From assembly GCA_022432975.1 (NCBI GenBank), contig CM039510.1:32333023-32397022 (forward strand): DNA of 64,000 nt, in the 5' to 3' direction. Within the stretch, counting starts at the first letter, position 1, and every line of letters starts with the position of its first letter. The notes under the pieces were generated by a model, which was not told the origin of the DNA, searched no databases, and saw only the letters and a list, made by a program, of their open reading frames with translations. Positions 32,895 to 44,540 of this stretch are shown here, in pieces. A program made the translations under genes and the position numbers. This stretch comes from Begonia masoniana (lineage: Eukaryota > Streptophyta > Magnoliopsida > Cucurbitales > Begoniaceae).

Positions 32895-35657
32895 TGTAAC
32901 ACCCGACATTTCGGCCAGGTGATTTTCTGACCATTTTCATTGTCACCCTCTTATTTAACCTTTATGATTTAAAATTTAATGTTAAGATAAATTATTACAA
33001 GTTAAGAAAAACTAGGTGGGTGGCAGTTTTGTAAATTAAATCGATGGATTTAGTATAAATAGGAAATGGAAACCTTAAATCTCATTTTATTGCCACTGTA
33101 GCCGACATTCCCTCTCGGCGATTTCTTCTCTTCCAAGTTCTTGCTCTCGGCTACCAGAACTTTCCTCTGCCGACGACCGGTTTCGAGCTTGCTCTTCTCT
33201 GCAAATCCACACCCGAGGTATGAAATGGACAATGTAGTCATTCATTAGTAAATAGAGCTCTGTTTTCAGCTCGGCACTGAGTTCGGATATTTTTAGCAGT
33301 GGCCGAGTAGCTTTAGACTTTTTAAAATCTGAGAGTAGAAATGTCATCCCGAATCGATTCTGAGCATTTTAAGTAACCAACTCGGATTTAATCAATGGTA
33401 AAACCTGTCCACCTAGTTTCGGATTTCAGACTGCAGTGTGTCAACAGAGGAATCGGAATGACTTTAGCTGTTAGATCCTAGGATGGTTTATGATTAGGAC
33501 TATTAGGACTTTGTTTTAACTACTGTAATGTACATGTTTAGGTGAAGAAGTTTAAAGGAAAGAAGCTCGGATTGCTAAGGAATCCAGGTAAGTGAATGTG
33601 TTAAGATTTCCGGCCACTAGGGCCCTACACCGCAAGGGTATTAGGAAATCACTGAAATGTTAACTTGTTGACTATGATTTGTTATTTCCACGACATGAAG
33701 AAGTTGTGTAAGTAAATGTAAAGTTACAGGATGTTCTACTTGTCCTATGGTATGACTTTTCTCTGTGAACCTCATGTCTATGCATTATGCCCACGTTTAT
33801 GATTAAGTAGAGAACATGAAAAGTAAATGTAACCATAATTAAGTGCAGAACGGGGAAAAGACTATGCTATGTATGACTCGCGAATTCTCCCACTGGTGGA
33901 GGGCCGAGTAATGATATGTATGACTCGCGAAATCTCCCACTGGTGGAGGCCGAGTTAATGATATGTATGGCTCGCGAATTCTCCCACTGGGGAGGCCGAG
34001 TGATGTATCATGATTGCCGCGATAGGCAAATGATTATGTACGACTGCCGCGATAGGCAAATGACTATGTACCCCAGTCTTCCTCCCTCGTTCCCTGCCTT
34101 AATACATGTTATGTAAAGGATAAAGATGAACATGAATGAAGAATGGTTTATGAACTTATGTCCCTTTAAATTGTGTACTCATGTATATCTGTCAGCATGC
34201 ATTCCCTTACTAAGCATTAGGCTTATAGTTAAACCTTATGGTGTAGGTGAAGAAGGTTCAGGTGAGGAGTTTATGTTCAAAGAGGATGCTTAAGGCTGGT
34301 TGCTGGAGGATGCTCAAGGTGACAGTGCGGGACTGGAGAGGCGATTTATGACCCCTGGTTAAGACTCTTATGTTACAGTATGTTAAAGAATATGGTAGTT
34401 TAAGTAGGATGAGATTATTTAAAACGTTGAGCTTTGAAACTGTCTAGTGGATCACTGAGTCAGGGAATGATTATATAGATTTATAAATGGTCAGTTGCTT
34501 AAGTCTTCCGCTATATGCATTTTGAATGAGTTGTGTTTTCTTTCTGTTGGAAGGAGTCATTTGATGATTAAGAGTTCTCTACCGTAAGACGGAAGCTGGA
34601 AGAGGTAGTCTTCCGGCTGACGCCATCGGCAGATGCCGAAGGAATAGTTGTTGATGGTTTAGTCTTCCGACTGACGTCATCGGCAGATGCCGAAGGGTAG
34701 TTGTTTGTTGGTTTAGTCTTCCGGCTGACGTCATCGGCAGATGCCGAGAGTTAATTGTTTGATGGTTTAGTCTTCCGGCTGACGTCATCGGCAGATGCCG
34801 AAGGGTAGTTGTTTGTTGGTTTAGTCTTCCGGCCGACGTCATCGGCAGATGCCGAGAGTTAATTGTTTGATGGTTTAGTCTTCCGGCTGACGTCATCGGC
34901 AGATGCCGAAGGGTAGTTGTTTGTTGGTTTAGTCTTCCGGCTGACGTCATCGGCAGATGCCGAAGAATAGTTGTATGATGGTTTAGTCTTCCGGCTGACG
35001 TCATCGGCAGATGCCGAAGAATAGTTGTATGATGGTTTAGTCTTCTGGACGACGTCACCGGAAGATGTAAAATGTGTTTTGTCGCTTAGCGACCGGAAGA
35101 TGTAAAATGTTTTTTGTCGCTTAGCGACCAGAAGATGTAAAATGTGTTTTGTCGCTTAGCGACCGGAAGATGTAAAATATGTCTTGTCGCTTAGTGACCG
35201 AATGATGTTTTAATTTAGCACGCGAGGCCCACGTGCCCACCGGAAGATGTCTCCTTTTAGGTGATGATAAGCGAGTCACGCGTAATACACGTGATGACCG
35301 GACGACTAAATTTCTGAGGGTTGTCAACGCATGCAACCTATGCAGACCCGAGTGGTATTTTGTTAAGAGAATTGAGGGCACTTCCTCTTTTCCCGAAATT
35401 GTCAAGAAACCGATGACCGAGTCCAGTCGCTCGACTCTGTGAAAGTTTGAGCCGACGAGGCGTGGGAAGTTGGGCATGAGAGGGTTCGTCTTCCTTAATG
35501 GTTCTGCGTCTCTATTACCAGTTTAGAAAAAAAAATATATATGTAAAATGTGAAAGTCTGTTGAGAGATAGTAAGTGAATGTAATAATAGTAAAAGTCAA
35601 GCAAACGATTAATGAAAGGACATGAACACGTGACGGCTCCTGGCCGGGGTCGTTACA
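32895..35657 (+). mobile_element. Element C, 3' LTR
   Basis: The LTR is almost identical to 25622-28275. The 5 bp after it, CTCTT (35658-35662), repeat the 5 bp before the 5' LTR, so C is a complete insertion of 10,036 bp. The mini-exon-like segment is 33542-33587 (46 nt) and the second putative intron is 33588-34245. The extra 109 bp relative to the 5' LTR are almost wholly two more 54-bp repeat units. The near identity points to a recent insertion. Confidence 0.95.
34604..35220 (+). repeat. 54-bp TGACGTCA minisatellite and 33-bp repeats in C 3' LTR
   Basis: Eight copies of the 54-bp unit are present, against six in the 5' LTR. They are followed by the degenerate copy and four 33-bp units. 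Two unit variants (ending in GGGTAGTTG or GAGAGTTAATTG) alternate. This is consistent with duplication of a two-unit block. Confidence 0.93.
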
Positions 35658-36315
35658 CTCTTACAATAACAGCTTTCAGGCAACAATAAGAATGGCACCG
35701 TATGAAGCATTGTATGGACGAAAATGCAGATCACCCTTGTACTGGGATGAAGTTGGTGAAGCACAGTTACTTGGTCCTGATATTGTGCAGCAAACTGTTG
35801 AGAAGGTTGCTCTCATCCGTCAGAGGATCTTAACAGCTCAAAGTCGACAGAAAAGCTATGCTGACAGAAGACGCAGGGAGTTAGAGTTTGAAGTTGGTAG
35901 TGAGGTTTTTCTTAAGGTATCACCATTCAAAGGAGTTGTGAGATTTGGGAAGAGAGGGAAGCTTAACCCAAGATACGTTGGACCTTTCTCAATCTTGAAG
36001 AGGATTGGAAAATCAGCATATGAGCTGCAATTGCCAGACTCTATGGAAGGAATCCACAATGTGTTCCATATTTCTATGCTTAAGAAGTGCTTGAGGGATC
36101 CATCTCAGATTGTGGAACAGCAGAACATTGAAATTCAACCTACACTGACCTATGAGGAGAGACCAGTAAGAATCTTGGATTATGCAGTGAAAGTATTACG
36201 CAACAAGGAAGTTCCGCTAGTGAAAGTCTTATGGCATAATCAGAATATAGAGGAGACAACTTGGGAACGCCAGCAAGACATGATGGACCAGCATCCAAGA
36301 TTGTTCAGGTACTGA
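35658..36315 (+). pseudogene. Element B integrase end and chromodomain-like tail, split off by element C
   Basis: Immediately after the duplicated CTCTT the integrase of B resumes with [17 protein letters not shown] and continues open to 36315. It contains LNPRYVGPFSILKRIG and VHNVFHISML-like blocks. It ends with the module VPLVKVLWHNQNIEETTWE. The Met at 35692 is only the first available ATG. The piece belongs to the frame that ends at 25621. Confidence 0.9.
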
Positions 36316-36334
36316 ATTTGAGGACAAAATTCTT

Positions 36335-36349
36335 TTAAGGAAGGTAGAT
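36335..36349 (+). other. Polypurine tract of element B
   Basis: TTAAGGAAGGTAGAT lies directly before the TGTAACACCCGG start of the 3' LTR. Confidence 0.82.
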
Positions 36350-38513
36350 TGTAACACCCGGTTTATTAGAATTAAAATAACCTATTAATCTTCTAAGTGT
36401 GAATTTTATAGAATAAAATTCGGGGTAAAATCAATTAGGTTAATAAGTAACTAAGTGAGGGCATAACGGTAATTGTCAATTTATGTTATGGATAACATAT
36501 TTAAGGAAAGATTGAATGAGGTATAGCCGTCATACTCATTTCACTCTCGGTTTTCAGCTCAACCCAGCAGAACTCTTTAGGCGATTTCCTCACCGATTCC
36601 TCCAACCAAGGTGAGTTTAGATTCGATTAATTGCTGATTTTAGTACCTAGGTAGCTTAAGGATCCCAATGTATGCATTTTGATAATGTTGCGAGTGAGAG
36701 ATTCTGCTTGAGGGTTAGAGCAGAATCGGGAATGTTAGATAAATAGAAATGTCAAACCAACTCCTTAGATTTCTGAATAGCTTAAATTAAGGTTAACATT
36801 CTGTTTATGAATATAGGTGAACGAACCCCCGAAGTAGCTCTTAACCGAGCATTTGCTAGGAATCCAGGTAAGTAAAGTATTGCTTGTGCCTTCGGGCCTA
36901 CATCACAAAACAGTAGGTTTGTGCGTGATTGTATGTTTCTGTTATCCATGCATCATGATTTATTAAAAACTACGAAAATGAATTTTCATGTAAGGAATGG
37001 TAAGGTATGAACTGTATGCGACAGACAAACTATTAAGGGAGCTAATCCACCCCTTAACTTATGAAGGGATTTATACATTGGGAGAATTGATCCCGCTCCC
37101 AAGGGAACCATGGGATCAAATCAAGTGTTAAGGGAATTCATCTGCCCCTTAATTAAGTAGGAGGATGTAGACATTGGGAGAATTGATCCCACTCCCAAGG
37201 GAACCATGGGATCAGATCAAGTTGTGAATGAACGTGTATGCCACTGAGATGAGAAAGTAGAAACTGCATGTTTAGGAGTTTAAGTTCAGCATTACTTTAC
37301 ATATATAAATATATTGCTTACTTGCTTAGCATTAGGCTAATAGATGAGTTTTGTGATGTAGGCGAAGAAGAGTTAGCAGGTGTGTCCCCTGATCATGTTG
37401 AGGAGTAGAGGATGTTGAAGGAGTGCATTCAGGCTTCAACTTGGTAACTCATGAGGCGGTTTAGCATGTTGTCTACAGATGAGGAGGTTTAGTGATTAAT
37501 GATTTAATCTGAGTACATTGAGTTTTTAGTAAACGAGGCTACAGCTGTTTGATTTCGTATTTTTTTTTTGAGAATTTCTGATTTTCATGTTCTTACTGAT
37601 TTTTATCAATACAATGACTTGGAGTGTTATGAATGGATTTTTGGTAAAATGTTTTAAGTCCGGTTGATAGTCGAAGTTTTCTTGGTTTATATATATGTTG
37701 TTTAGTCCATTGGTAGGAGTCGAATAATTTGTATCAGTGGATATGTGTAGAGATTTATTGCGTTCTGTTGAAGGAAGTTGTGTTGATGTCTATCGGTAGA
37801 TGTCTTAAGGGGTCACGTGAGTAGCACGTGTTGGCAGATGTAGTCTATTCGATCGGAAGATGTAGAGTATTAAGTTTGTTGTTAGTGATCGGCAGGTGCA
37901 GTCCGAGGGAGTTAAGTGATTTTGTCGTTTAGAGAATCGGAAGATGTAGTGTGTATATTAATTCTATCGGAAAGGGTCATATTGTCGTTATCGGTAGATG
38001 TCGTGCGCTTGTCTGTTGGGAGATGAAATTGTGCTGACTTTATCGGCAGATGAAGTCATGTTGACTTCATCGGCAGATGAAGTGGTGTATGGAGTTACGA
38101 TGACTTCATCGGCAGATGAAGTCGAGAGGGAAGCTGTGTAGACGTTATCGGCAGAGGGTGTTGCGTTGTTGTACACGTCATCGGTATATGAAGCCTATCG
38201 AGTGATGTCTTTTGTTTTCATTCCTTCCGGCTGACGTCATCGGCAGAAGTCTTCGGTTTTCTATTTCTGCTTCTTTCGTTGACCTTGTCGTCGGCAGATG
38301 ACTTCAACATTTCCGTTAAACACCCCAACAATATTTTCTACAGTTTGTCTAACTTCATTGTTGTTTTAAATGATTTTCCGCTGCAAAGTTTTCAAATGTT
38401 TAGAAAATGTCAAATTTTGAATGTCGAATGAAGTTTTAAAATTTATCCGAAATTTCTTAGTCATGATAGAGTGAAGTGTAGCGAACCGGGTTTAGATAAT
38501 TCGGGGCGTTACA
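36350..38513 (+). mobile_element. Element B, 3' LTR
   Basis: The LTR matches 19433-21635 closely, with single-base changes and small indels. It ends TTCGGGGCGTTACA at 38513. The mini-exon-like segment is 36817-36867 (51 nt). The second putative intron ends at GATGTAG 37361. The next bases are TATGA, inside a copia pol fragment, and do not repeat the GTGAG before the 5' LTR. Confidence 0.93.
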
Positions 38514-39607
38514 TATGATGATGTGTAATGATGGGCTGATTAGAGAAAGTGATGTTTTCTGTATCTCGTCAATCAACAACTGTTGTTATAACAGGTCTAA
38601 CCTGACCAGATAGAATCTGCTATAAGACAATCTTACTATGAGGTTTGTAATTTGTTATATAGTCATGTTCTATGAATATGGTATTTGACGATACAATTAC
38701 CTTATTATCCTTAGGACTATAAAACAAACCTACTCTCATGCCTTACGCACATCAACAAACATGCAAACCTCAATTTTTGGTTCCAGCTTCTCATTCTTAC
38801 ATACTAACACTTGTGCTGGACATCCCCATTTGCGAAAGTGTCTCAAACTAGGTCTGTGACCACTCCACAACTTTAAGAGTGTTTTAGGTATAGACTTAGA
38901 TGGAACTATATTAAGTATGTAGGTTGTTCTTTGAAAAGTATATCCCCAAAATGATTTTAGAAGAGATGAATACCTCATCATAGATCTTACTATATTAAGC
39001 AATGTTTGATTTCTTCTTTCAGAAACATCATTTTGCTGAGGCATGTCTGGTGCTGTTAGTTGGGATATTATCTTATTTTCTAACAGATAATCCTTGAATT
39101 CACTAACAAGGTACTCACCTCCTCGATCTGATCGAAGACACTTGATAGTCTTACCTAATTGGTTCTCAACTTTAACTTTAAATTCATGAAACTTTATAAA
39201 AGTTTCAGATTTAAGCTGAATAAGGTAAGCATATCTGTATCTTGAATAATCATCTATGAATGTCACAAAGTACTCATAGCCACCTCTGGCCCGTGTTGAT
39301 ATTGGGTCACATACATATGAATGTATTAGCTCAAGTGTTTCTTGAGCACTTTGGCCATTTCCAATAAAAGACCTCTTGGTCATTTTACCTTCCAGACATG
39401 ATTCACAAATAGGTAAGGATTCAACAATTAGATCTTTTAAAAATCATCCTTAACAAGTCTGTTAATTCCATCAAGATGAATATGACCAAATCTAAGGAGC
39501 CATAGATATGTATCATTAGTATGTGAAATCTTTTGCTTATTAGATTTAGGCAATTCAACTTTGAACATTTCAGTATTCAACAGTGATGAATTTATGATGG
39601 GTCTTAT
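38514..39607 (-). pseudogene. Ty1/copia pol fragment: integrase and linker to RT
   Basis: The main open frame is 39383-38736 on the minus strand. It has the copia integrase core: FIDDYSRYRYAYL (first D), LRSDRGGEYLVSEF (second D) and QNDVSERRNQTLL (E). It then runs toward WSGHRPSLRHFRKWGCPAQV. Below 38736 another frame carries the expected continuation, GLFYSPKDNKVIVSSNT, down to the boundary with B at 38513. The upstream part (39384-39607) has frameshifts. RT and RNase H are missing because B's LTR abuts here. Confidence 0.87.
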
Positions 39608-39972
39608 TAGGGGTGAGCAAAAACCAGTTTGGTTCGGTTTTAAGGAAGATTGAAACCAAAATAATAAAATTTGGTTTTTAATCTTTAGGACCAGGACTGT
39701 TTTTATTTTTTTAAGGACCGGACTAGAACCGGACCCGAATTTCGGTTCCGGTTCTAATCTGGTTCTGATTTTCCTACTTTTTTTTAAACAAAAATGCTTA
39801 TTCTTTTTTGTTTTTAGACTTATACACGGTAAAACTCATTATAAGCATTGGAAATGACTAAAACAATTTGAACTAACAACATGATGAATCTTCACGAATA
39901 AGACGTCTAGATTAGGAAGGAAATCAAACATACTTTCTAAACACAAATTTTAGAGAGACAAAATGAGGAAAT

Positions 39973-40172
39973 GCCAAGCAGCTTCTTAGGAGTAGTTCTA
40001 GTGGCTCTGTATTTGGCTGCAGTCTCCTCAGCTTTTAGAAGCTGTTCTCCCTTCTGCGCTTCTATTATTGCTGTCTTCTCCTCTGCTTGCTTGTGTATTT
40101 CAGCCATTTTATTCTTCATTTTCTCTATGTATTCTGCCTTCTTTTTCTCCAGCGTCTCCTTCTCACTACATT
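39973..40172 (-). pseudogene. Captured remorin C-terminal fragment inside the hAT element
   Basis: On the minus strand the sequence reads LEKKKAEYIEKMKNKMAEIH, then KQAEEKTAIIEAQKGEQLL, then KAEETAAKYRATRTTPKKLL. This is the coiled-coil and conserved C-terminus of plant remorins, membrane-raft proteins of the plasma membrane. The order and spacing match the family. The usual last residues are replaced by a run-on (GISSF...), and one glycine of the terminal motif is Arg. Only about 65 codons are present, without the N-terminal half, start or promoter. I read it as a gene fragment carried by the transposon. It could be a processed or genomic piece; an exon boundary near 40172 is possible. Confidence 0.85.
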
Positions 40173-40416
40173 TTAATATCCGCTCTCTTGAAACAATATA
40201 TATTTTAGCGTATAGAACATAATATAACTTAACCCTATTGTGGTCTGACCAATTTTGTAGAAGTGTGAGAATATCCTTTTCAAATCAAACAACCGATTTA
40301 AAAAAACTCTTTTGCATGTAAAGGAAAATTAAAGATTCTAAGAATAAAGTCGAACAACTATTCTTGCAACGCTTACCTTCTCAATAAATGACCAATTAAC
40401 ATCAAACACACACATC

Positions 40417-40560
40417 AACAATGCACACTGGCAGTGTGCAAAAACCAAAAAAATACACTACACACAAAAATCAACTAATGCACACTGGCAATGTGCAAAA
40501 ACCTAAACAATACACTGCAATCATAAATCAACTAATGCACACTGCACACAACATCAACTA
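40417..40560 (+). repeat. Palindromic 56-bp tandem repeat inside the hAT element
   Basis: Two full copies and one partial copy of a 56-57 bp unit, each beginning with GCACACTGGCAGTGTGC or a close variant, which is nearly palindromic. Confidence 0.75.
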
Positions 40561-41306
40561 CGACAGTTTTAAGAAAGTAGAGCAAGAAAAAAACCTTCGT
40601 GAAAGGCCGAAGTACTCAACTCCCCCTCTGAATCCAATATGTATTTTGATGTTATCTTCAATTACTTGTGAATGAGGATCGTAAATGGAAAATTTATCCA
40701 AAAAGATTGTAAAATTTAGCCCCAACTGCCAACAGCTTACGGTAAGCTACTTACCTTCGTTGGAAGTTGGTGACTTCGTCGAAGTCGAAAGTCAGAAGCT
40801 TTGTCGAAGTCAGAAGTCGGCGACTTCGCCGAGGTCGGAAGTTGGCGACTGTGGTTTGACGTCGGGCGACTGCGAGTGCGATCAGAGAGAGACAGAGACT
40901 GAGTGGTTGGGTGTCGGCGATGGCGAACTATGACTGTGCGAGCAGTGAGAGACAGACAGTGGCTGCCGGCTGGAATGGGCGCTGGGCGACGGGCGTAGGG
41001 TTCGCACTTCGCCGTTCGTCTATCTAGCGAGCGCAATTATGATTTCTGAAGACTGAAGCGAAGCGAAGACTAAAGAGAGAGCGAGCCACTGAGCCAGTGA
41101 GGTGAGCCAGGGAATAACATAATTCGGTTCGGTTTTTTTGGGTTTGTCTCACAAAACTCGAAAATCGAACCAAATCATTCGGTTCACCTGCAAAAAAAAT
41201 AAATTTGAATTTTTTAAAGTGCAAAACCAGCCAGAACAGGACCAAATTTTTTGTTCCAATCCGGTTCTTGGATCCGGTCCGGTTTTTGCTCACCCCTAGG
41301 TCTTAT

Positions 41307-41640
41307 CATATACAACCCATTTTCCATTGAGCCAAAACCAATATTTTAACCATTCTGAGAAATAATAATTGCATTATTATTAAAAGAAATAGTATATAAT
41401 TGTTCAATTATTCGAGAAAAAGAAATGAGGTTATTAGTAAACCCCGAAATAAATTAAATATATTCTAAAAACAAAAATTTATTGTTCTCAAAATAAATTT
41501 TGGTTTCTTCCACTGTTGAAGCTGAAACAACTACCTCGTTGCCAACTCTGAGTGTGAACTTTCCATGACACGGTGACCCTTAGAAAAGGAGCCATGTAAC
41601 CTACAAATAAGGCTCAAAGTGTTCGGGTGAAGTGTGTTGC
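41307..41640 (-). pseudogene. Ty1/copia pol fragment upstream of the integrase
   Basis: This continues the copia fragment beyond the hAT insertion. On the minus strand it reads VGNEVVVSASTVEETKIYFE near 41550-41490, then FLEYI, GFTNNLISFSRIIEQLYT, and QNG near 41370. These are typical of the copia protease to pre-integrase region. An in-frame stop interrupts FLEYI. The region beyond about 41590 is not recognisable. Confidence 0.7.
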
Positions 41641-41712
41641 ACAAAACCGAAAATAAAGAGAGCAAAAATAGAAAATAAAATGCAAGAAAATGAAAGTGGT
41701 GGTGTGTGTTAT

Positions 41713-44525
41713 TGTGACGACCCCAACCCAGTCAGGGCCGCCACAAACTTGCTGTGTCGTAATCTTAACTTAAGCCCTCGAAGTTCACGTAAAACTTTTC
41801 ATTTTTCCTCAACACTCTAAAAATAAAACAGACATAGACGAATGACCCACATCAAACGACCCTTTAGAATCTACTTAGGGTCAAAATGTTGGACGTAAAG
41901 TTTGTCGACTTTTAAAACATTAAAATGAGGTTAAAATCATTTTTCGATAAAATGTCGACTCGGTTTTTGGGTCCATAAAATCCTTTAAAATACGTGGGGG
42001 TCGCTCGTAAAATACGTTTAAAAATATCGTAAAAGGTCTGGTCGAAACGTGTTTTGAAAAGTCAACTTTAAAAAAATTTCATGTTGGGGTCACATGTGGC
42101 GCGTGTGCTTCGGCGCGTGCTGCTGCTGCATGCAATGCGCGCCGCGTGCGCTGCTGCTGCATGCAGCGTGCGCCGCGTGTGCGCATCGCCCACCCGGGTG
42201 CGCACAACGCCCGGGTGGCGCGCGCGCTGGGTGACTCCCCATGTGCCACGCACGTTCCAAAGCCGATCGATCGGTGACCTCTCTAGATTTTCGACCAAAA
42301 AACATCAAAAATGCCGATCGATCGCCCCTCGAGCGCGATCGATCGGCTGAGCGCACCCTGGGCGCGCACACCCTGCATGCACACCTCGCGCGTGCGCTGC
42401 GCGTAGTCAGCATGCCACCGGCGCACCTTTTGGCTCATTTTCACACTTAACCATTTTTTTCCATTTCTAGCACCTACTCTTCACATTAAACTTCCCTAAA
42501 ACCTTTTCCAACCACTTTAAACACAAAATACACCAAAACCCCCGAAAACCCAACTCAAAAACGTATCTGAAAACGTATTTAAAATTCACGAACACAAACC
42601 GCATGGATCGCTCTAAAAAATGAGCATATCCCTACACGTTTAAAATACCTAAAATAATCCCATAACATTCTCACAAAATCATCGATTCCTACTCAAAATC
42701 AATGAACCGAAAACAATACTAAACCTTTTTCATCAATGTCAAAATACACGCAACGAGAGTTCGTAAATCATCACTAAGGCAGACCCATAACAAATCTAAC
42801 TCCGAAACATCGAAAACTCCGAGACATTCAACAACCAAAATCATTTTCAACTAACGCACACCTATCATACACACCTACATTTACAAAACCATTGCTCAGA
42901 GCATGCCCACGGGTCAATAAGCCTTGCCAAAACATGCCCCACCGCCACGAGCTCCGCCCATCGACCATCTATACCTGATCATCGGGAGGAAGTTTCTCAC
43001 CTTCGTTCTCGTCACCTACATCATACGATAAACACATTAAGCCTAATGCTTAGCAAGAGATTGCACTATACTTAACATATGCATGAATGCATGAATTTCA
43101 TAAAACATATTCATTTACTTGTTCTTATCCTTTTCACTTAACATGGATTAAGGAGGGGATCGTGTTGGGAAGTAGGTAGGTGCGTGTACATGGTCCTCAC
43201 GGACAGTATTCATGGTCCAATGCATGGACGGTGATCATGGTCCCTCGAGATGGACGGCTTTGTTATCATGGCCATACCGCCCCAACCCACAATTAATCAT
43301 TACGTACATTTCAATTTCATGCATGTAAAACATTTCGTATGTCATTTGAGCAAACATGATGCATGAGGAATTTACGCATAACATATCATCAAACAATTCA
43401 CGAACGTACATGAACATACTTTACTTGCAACGAACCTAACAAGCAGCTAATAACTAACACCCTAGGCTACCCGACTCGTTAAACCCCACAATCAGAAAAT
43501 CATCATCAAAGCACGAAAACCTAGCATCAACACGATGTAGGGCCGGAAACCTAGCACCCACTTACCTGGCGTCCTTAGCAATGCCGAGCACCGTCTGAAA
43601 GTCGTGTCACCTAATGCATTTCACAAATCCATCATTAAAACCGATCCTATATAAACAAATTCCAAGACTAAACTAAGCTCCTAACCAAAGCGATTTCTCT
43701 AAAACTTGAATTAAAGTCTTTTGGGCATTTCATCAAGCACGTTATGCTCACAAATTTTCCAACAAGCACTAATTGACATCTATACCGTTTAACCTTCGAT
43801 TTCAACCTAACTATTGATAAAAACTCTTAATCTACCATCAAAGATCATAATTACAGCAACCCAAACAATTTCTAACACGAAACTACAATTTATCAAAACC
43901 CTAATCGAACATCCTAATCGAAAACAACTCCAAAAACTGAAACCAAGAACTTGGGTTAGTAGAGTCTTACCTAGAATGTCTAATGGGGAAGAAAAATTGA
44001 AGAAGAAATAGCCCAAGAAGGAAGGATGATCGGCCGATTGGAGAATCGTGAGAGGGAGAGAAAATTGTTAAAAGGGAGAAGGGGGGAAAAAGGGCTTGCG
44101 TGATCTGGAGAAAACATAGAGGGGAGGGAGAGGTTTTTGTTGATTTTTAATAATTTTGTCTTGGCAAATTACCTTTTTGCCCATCCCGCAATCCTTTAGC
44201 TTAATTCGTTATTTCGTCTATCGATTTGGTTTCTCCGATATTTTCATATTTCTCCAAATATTCTAATTTATTCCTAGGGTTCTAACGAAACTTCCCATCC
44301 GTAAACGGACATAATTTACTATTTTTACGAATCAAAACACTATAGTGGACAAACCGAAACTCGGCGTTACGCTATCAATTTAAATTTCTAAAAACTTCCT
44401 CATTCCTCTAAAATCTTCATAATTTCCTTGGGCTTTAATAAAACCTTCCGTTAGCAAAACGGGCCCATATCTATTATTTACAAAAATGCCCCTAAAGTGG
44501 AAACTCAAAAAACCTGGGCGTTACA
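41713..44525 (-). mobile_element. Element E, 3' LTR (minus-strand element)
   Basis: On the minus strand the LTR starts TGTAACGCCCAGG at 44525 and ends GGGGTCGTCACA at 41713. GTTAT flanks the element at 41708-41712 and 50800-50804. The leader ends CTAG|GTAAGA (intron from 43970 down). The mini-exon-like segment is 43566-43610 (45 nt), between GCATTAG and GTAAGT. GCTAAGCATTAGGCTTAAT and GATGTAG|GTGACG end the second putative intron (43016-43565). A GC-rich block lies at 42090-42440. It contains TGCTGCTGCATGCA repeats that are absent from the other LTR. Confidence 0.92.
42313..42347. repeat. Hairpin of CGATCGATCG palindromes in E 3' LTR
   Basis: GCCGATCGATCGC at 42313-42325 and its complement at 42335-42347 form perfect 13-bp arms with a 9-base loop. 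The arms are themselves nearly palindromic. A further GCCGATCGATCGG lies near 42260. The hairpin is kept at 48594-48628 in the 5' LTR with one loop change. Confidence 0.85.
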
Positions 44526-44540
44526 TCCTTCCCTCCTTAA
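44526..44540 (-). other. Polypurine tract of element E
   Basis: On the minus strand TTAAGGAGGGAAGGA directly precedes the 3' LTR, at the same place and with the same composition as in C. Confidence 0.82.

Larger units (their letters stand above)
39608..41298. mobile_element. Non-autonomous hAT transposon (1691 bp)
   Basis: The termini are inverted repeats, TAGGGGTGAGCAAAAACC at the left and its complement at the right. The 8-bp duplication GGTCTTAT flanks it exactly (39600-39607 and 41299-41306). The 8-bp duplication and the TAGGGGTG-type end are diagnostic of hAT. Both subterminal regions are dense in CGGTTC/GAACCG motifs, as in other hAT elements. No transposase is present. The interior carries a remorin fragment and a small palindromic tandem repeat. 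It is inserted in the copia fragment. Confidence 0.93.

Noticed and set aside
42068..42450. GC-rich overlapping frames with Ala/Arg/His-rich products
   Set aside because: They lie in a GC-rich block of the E LTR, occur on both strands, and are not kept in the matching LTR at 48392-48764.
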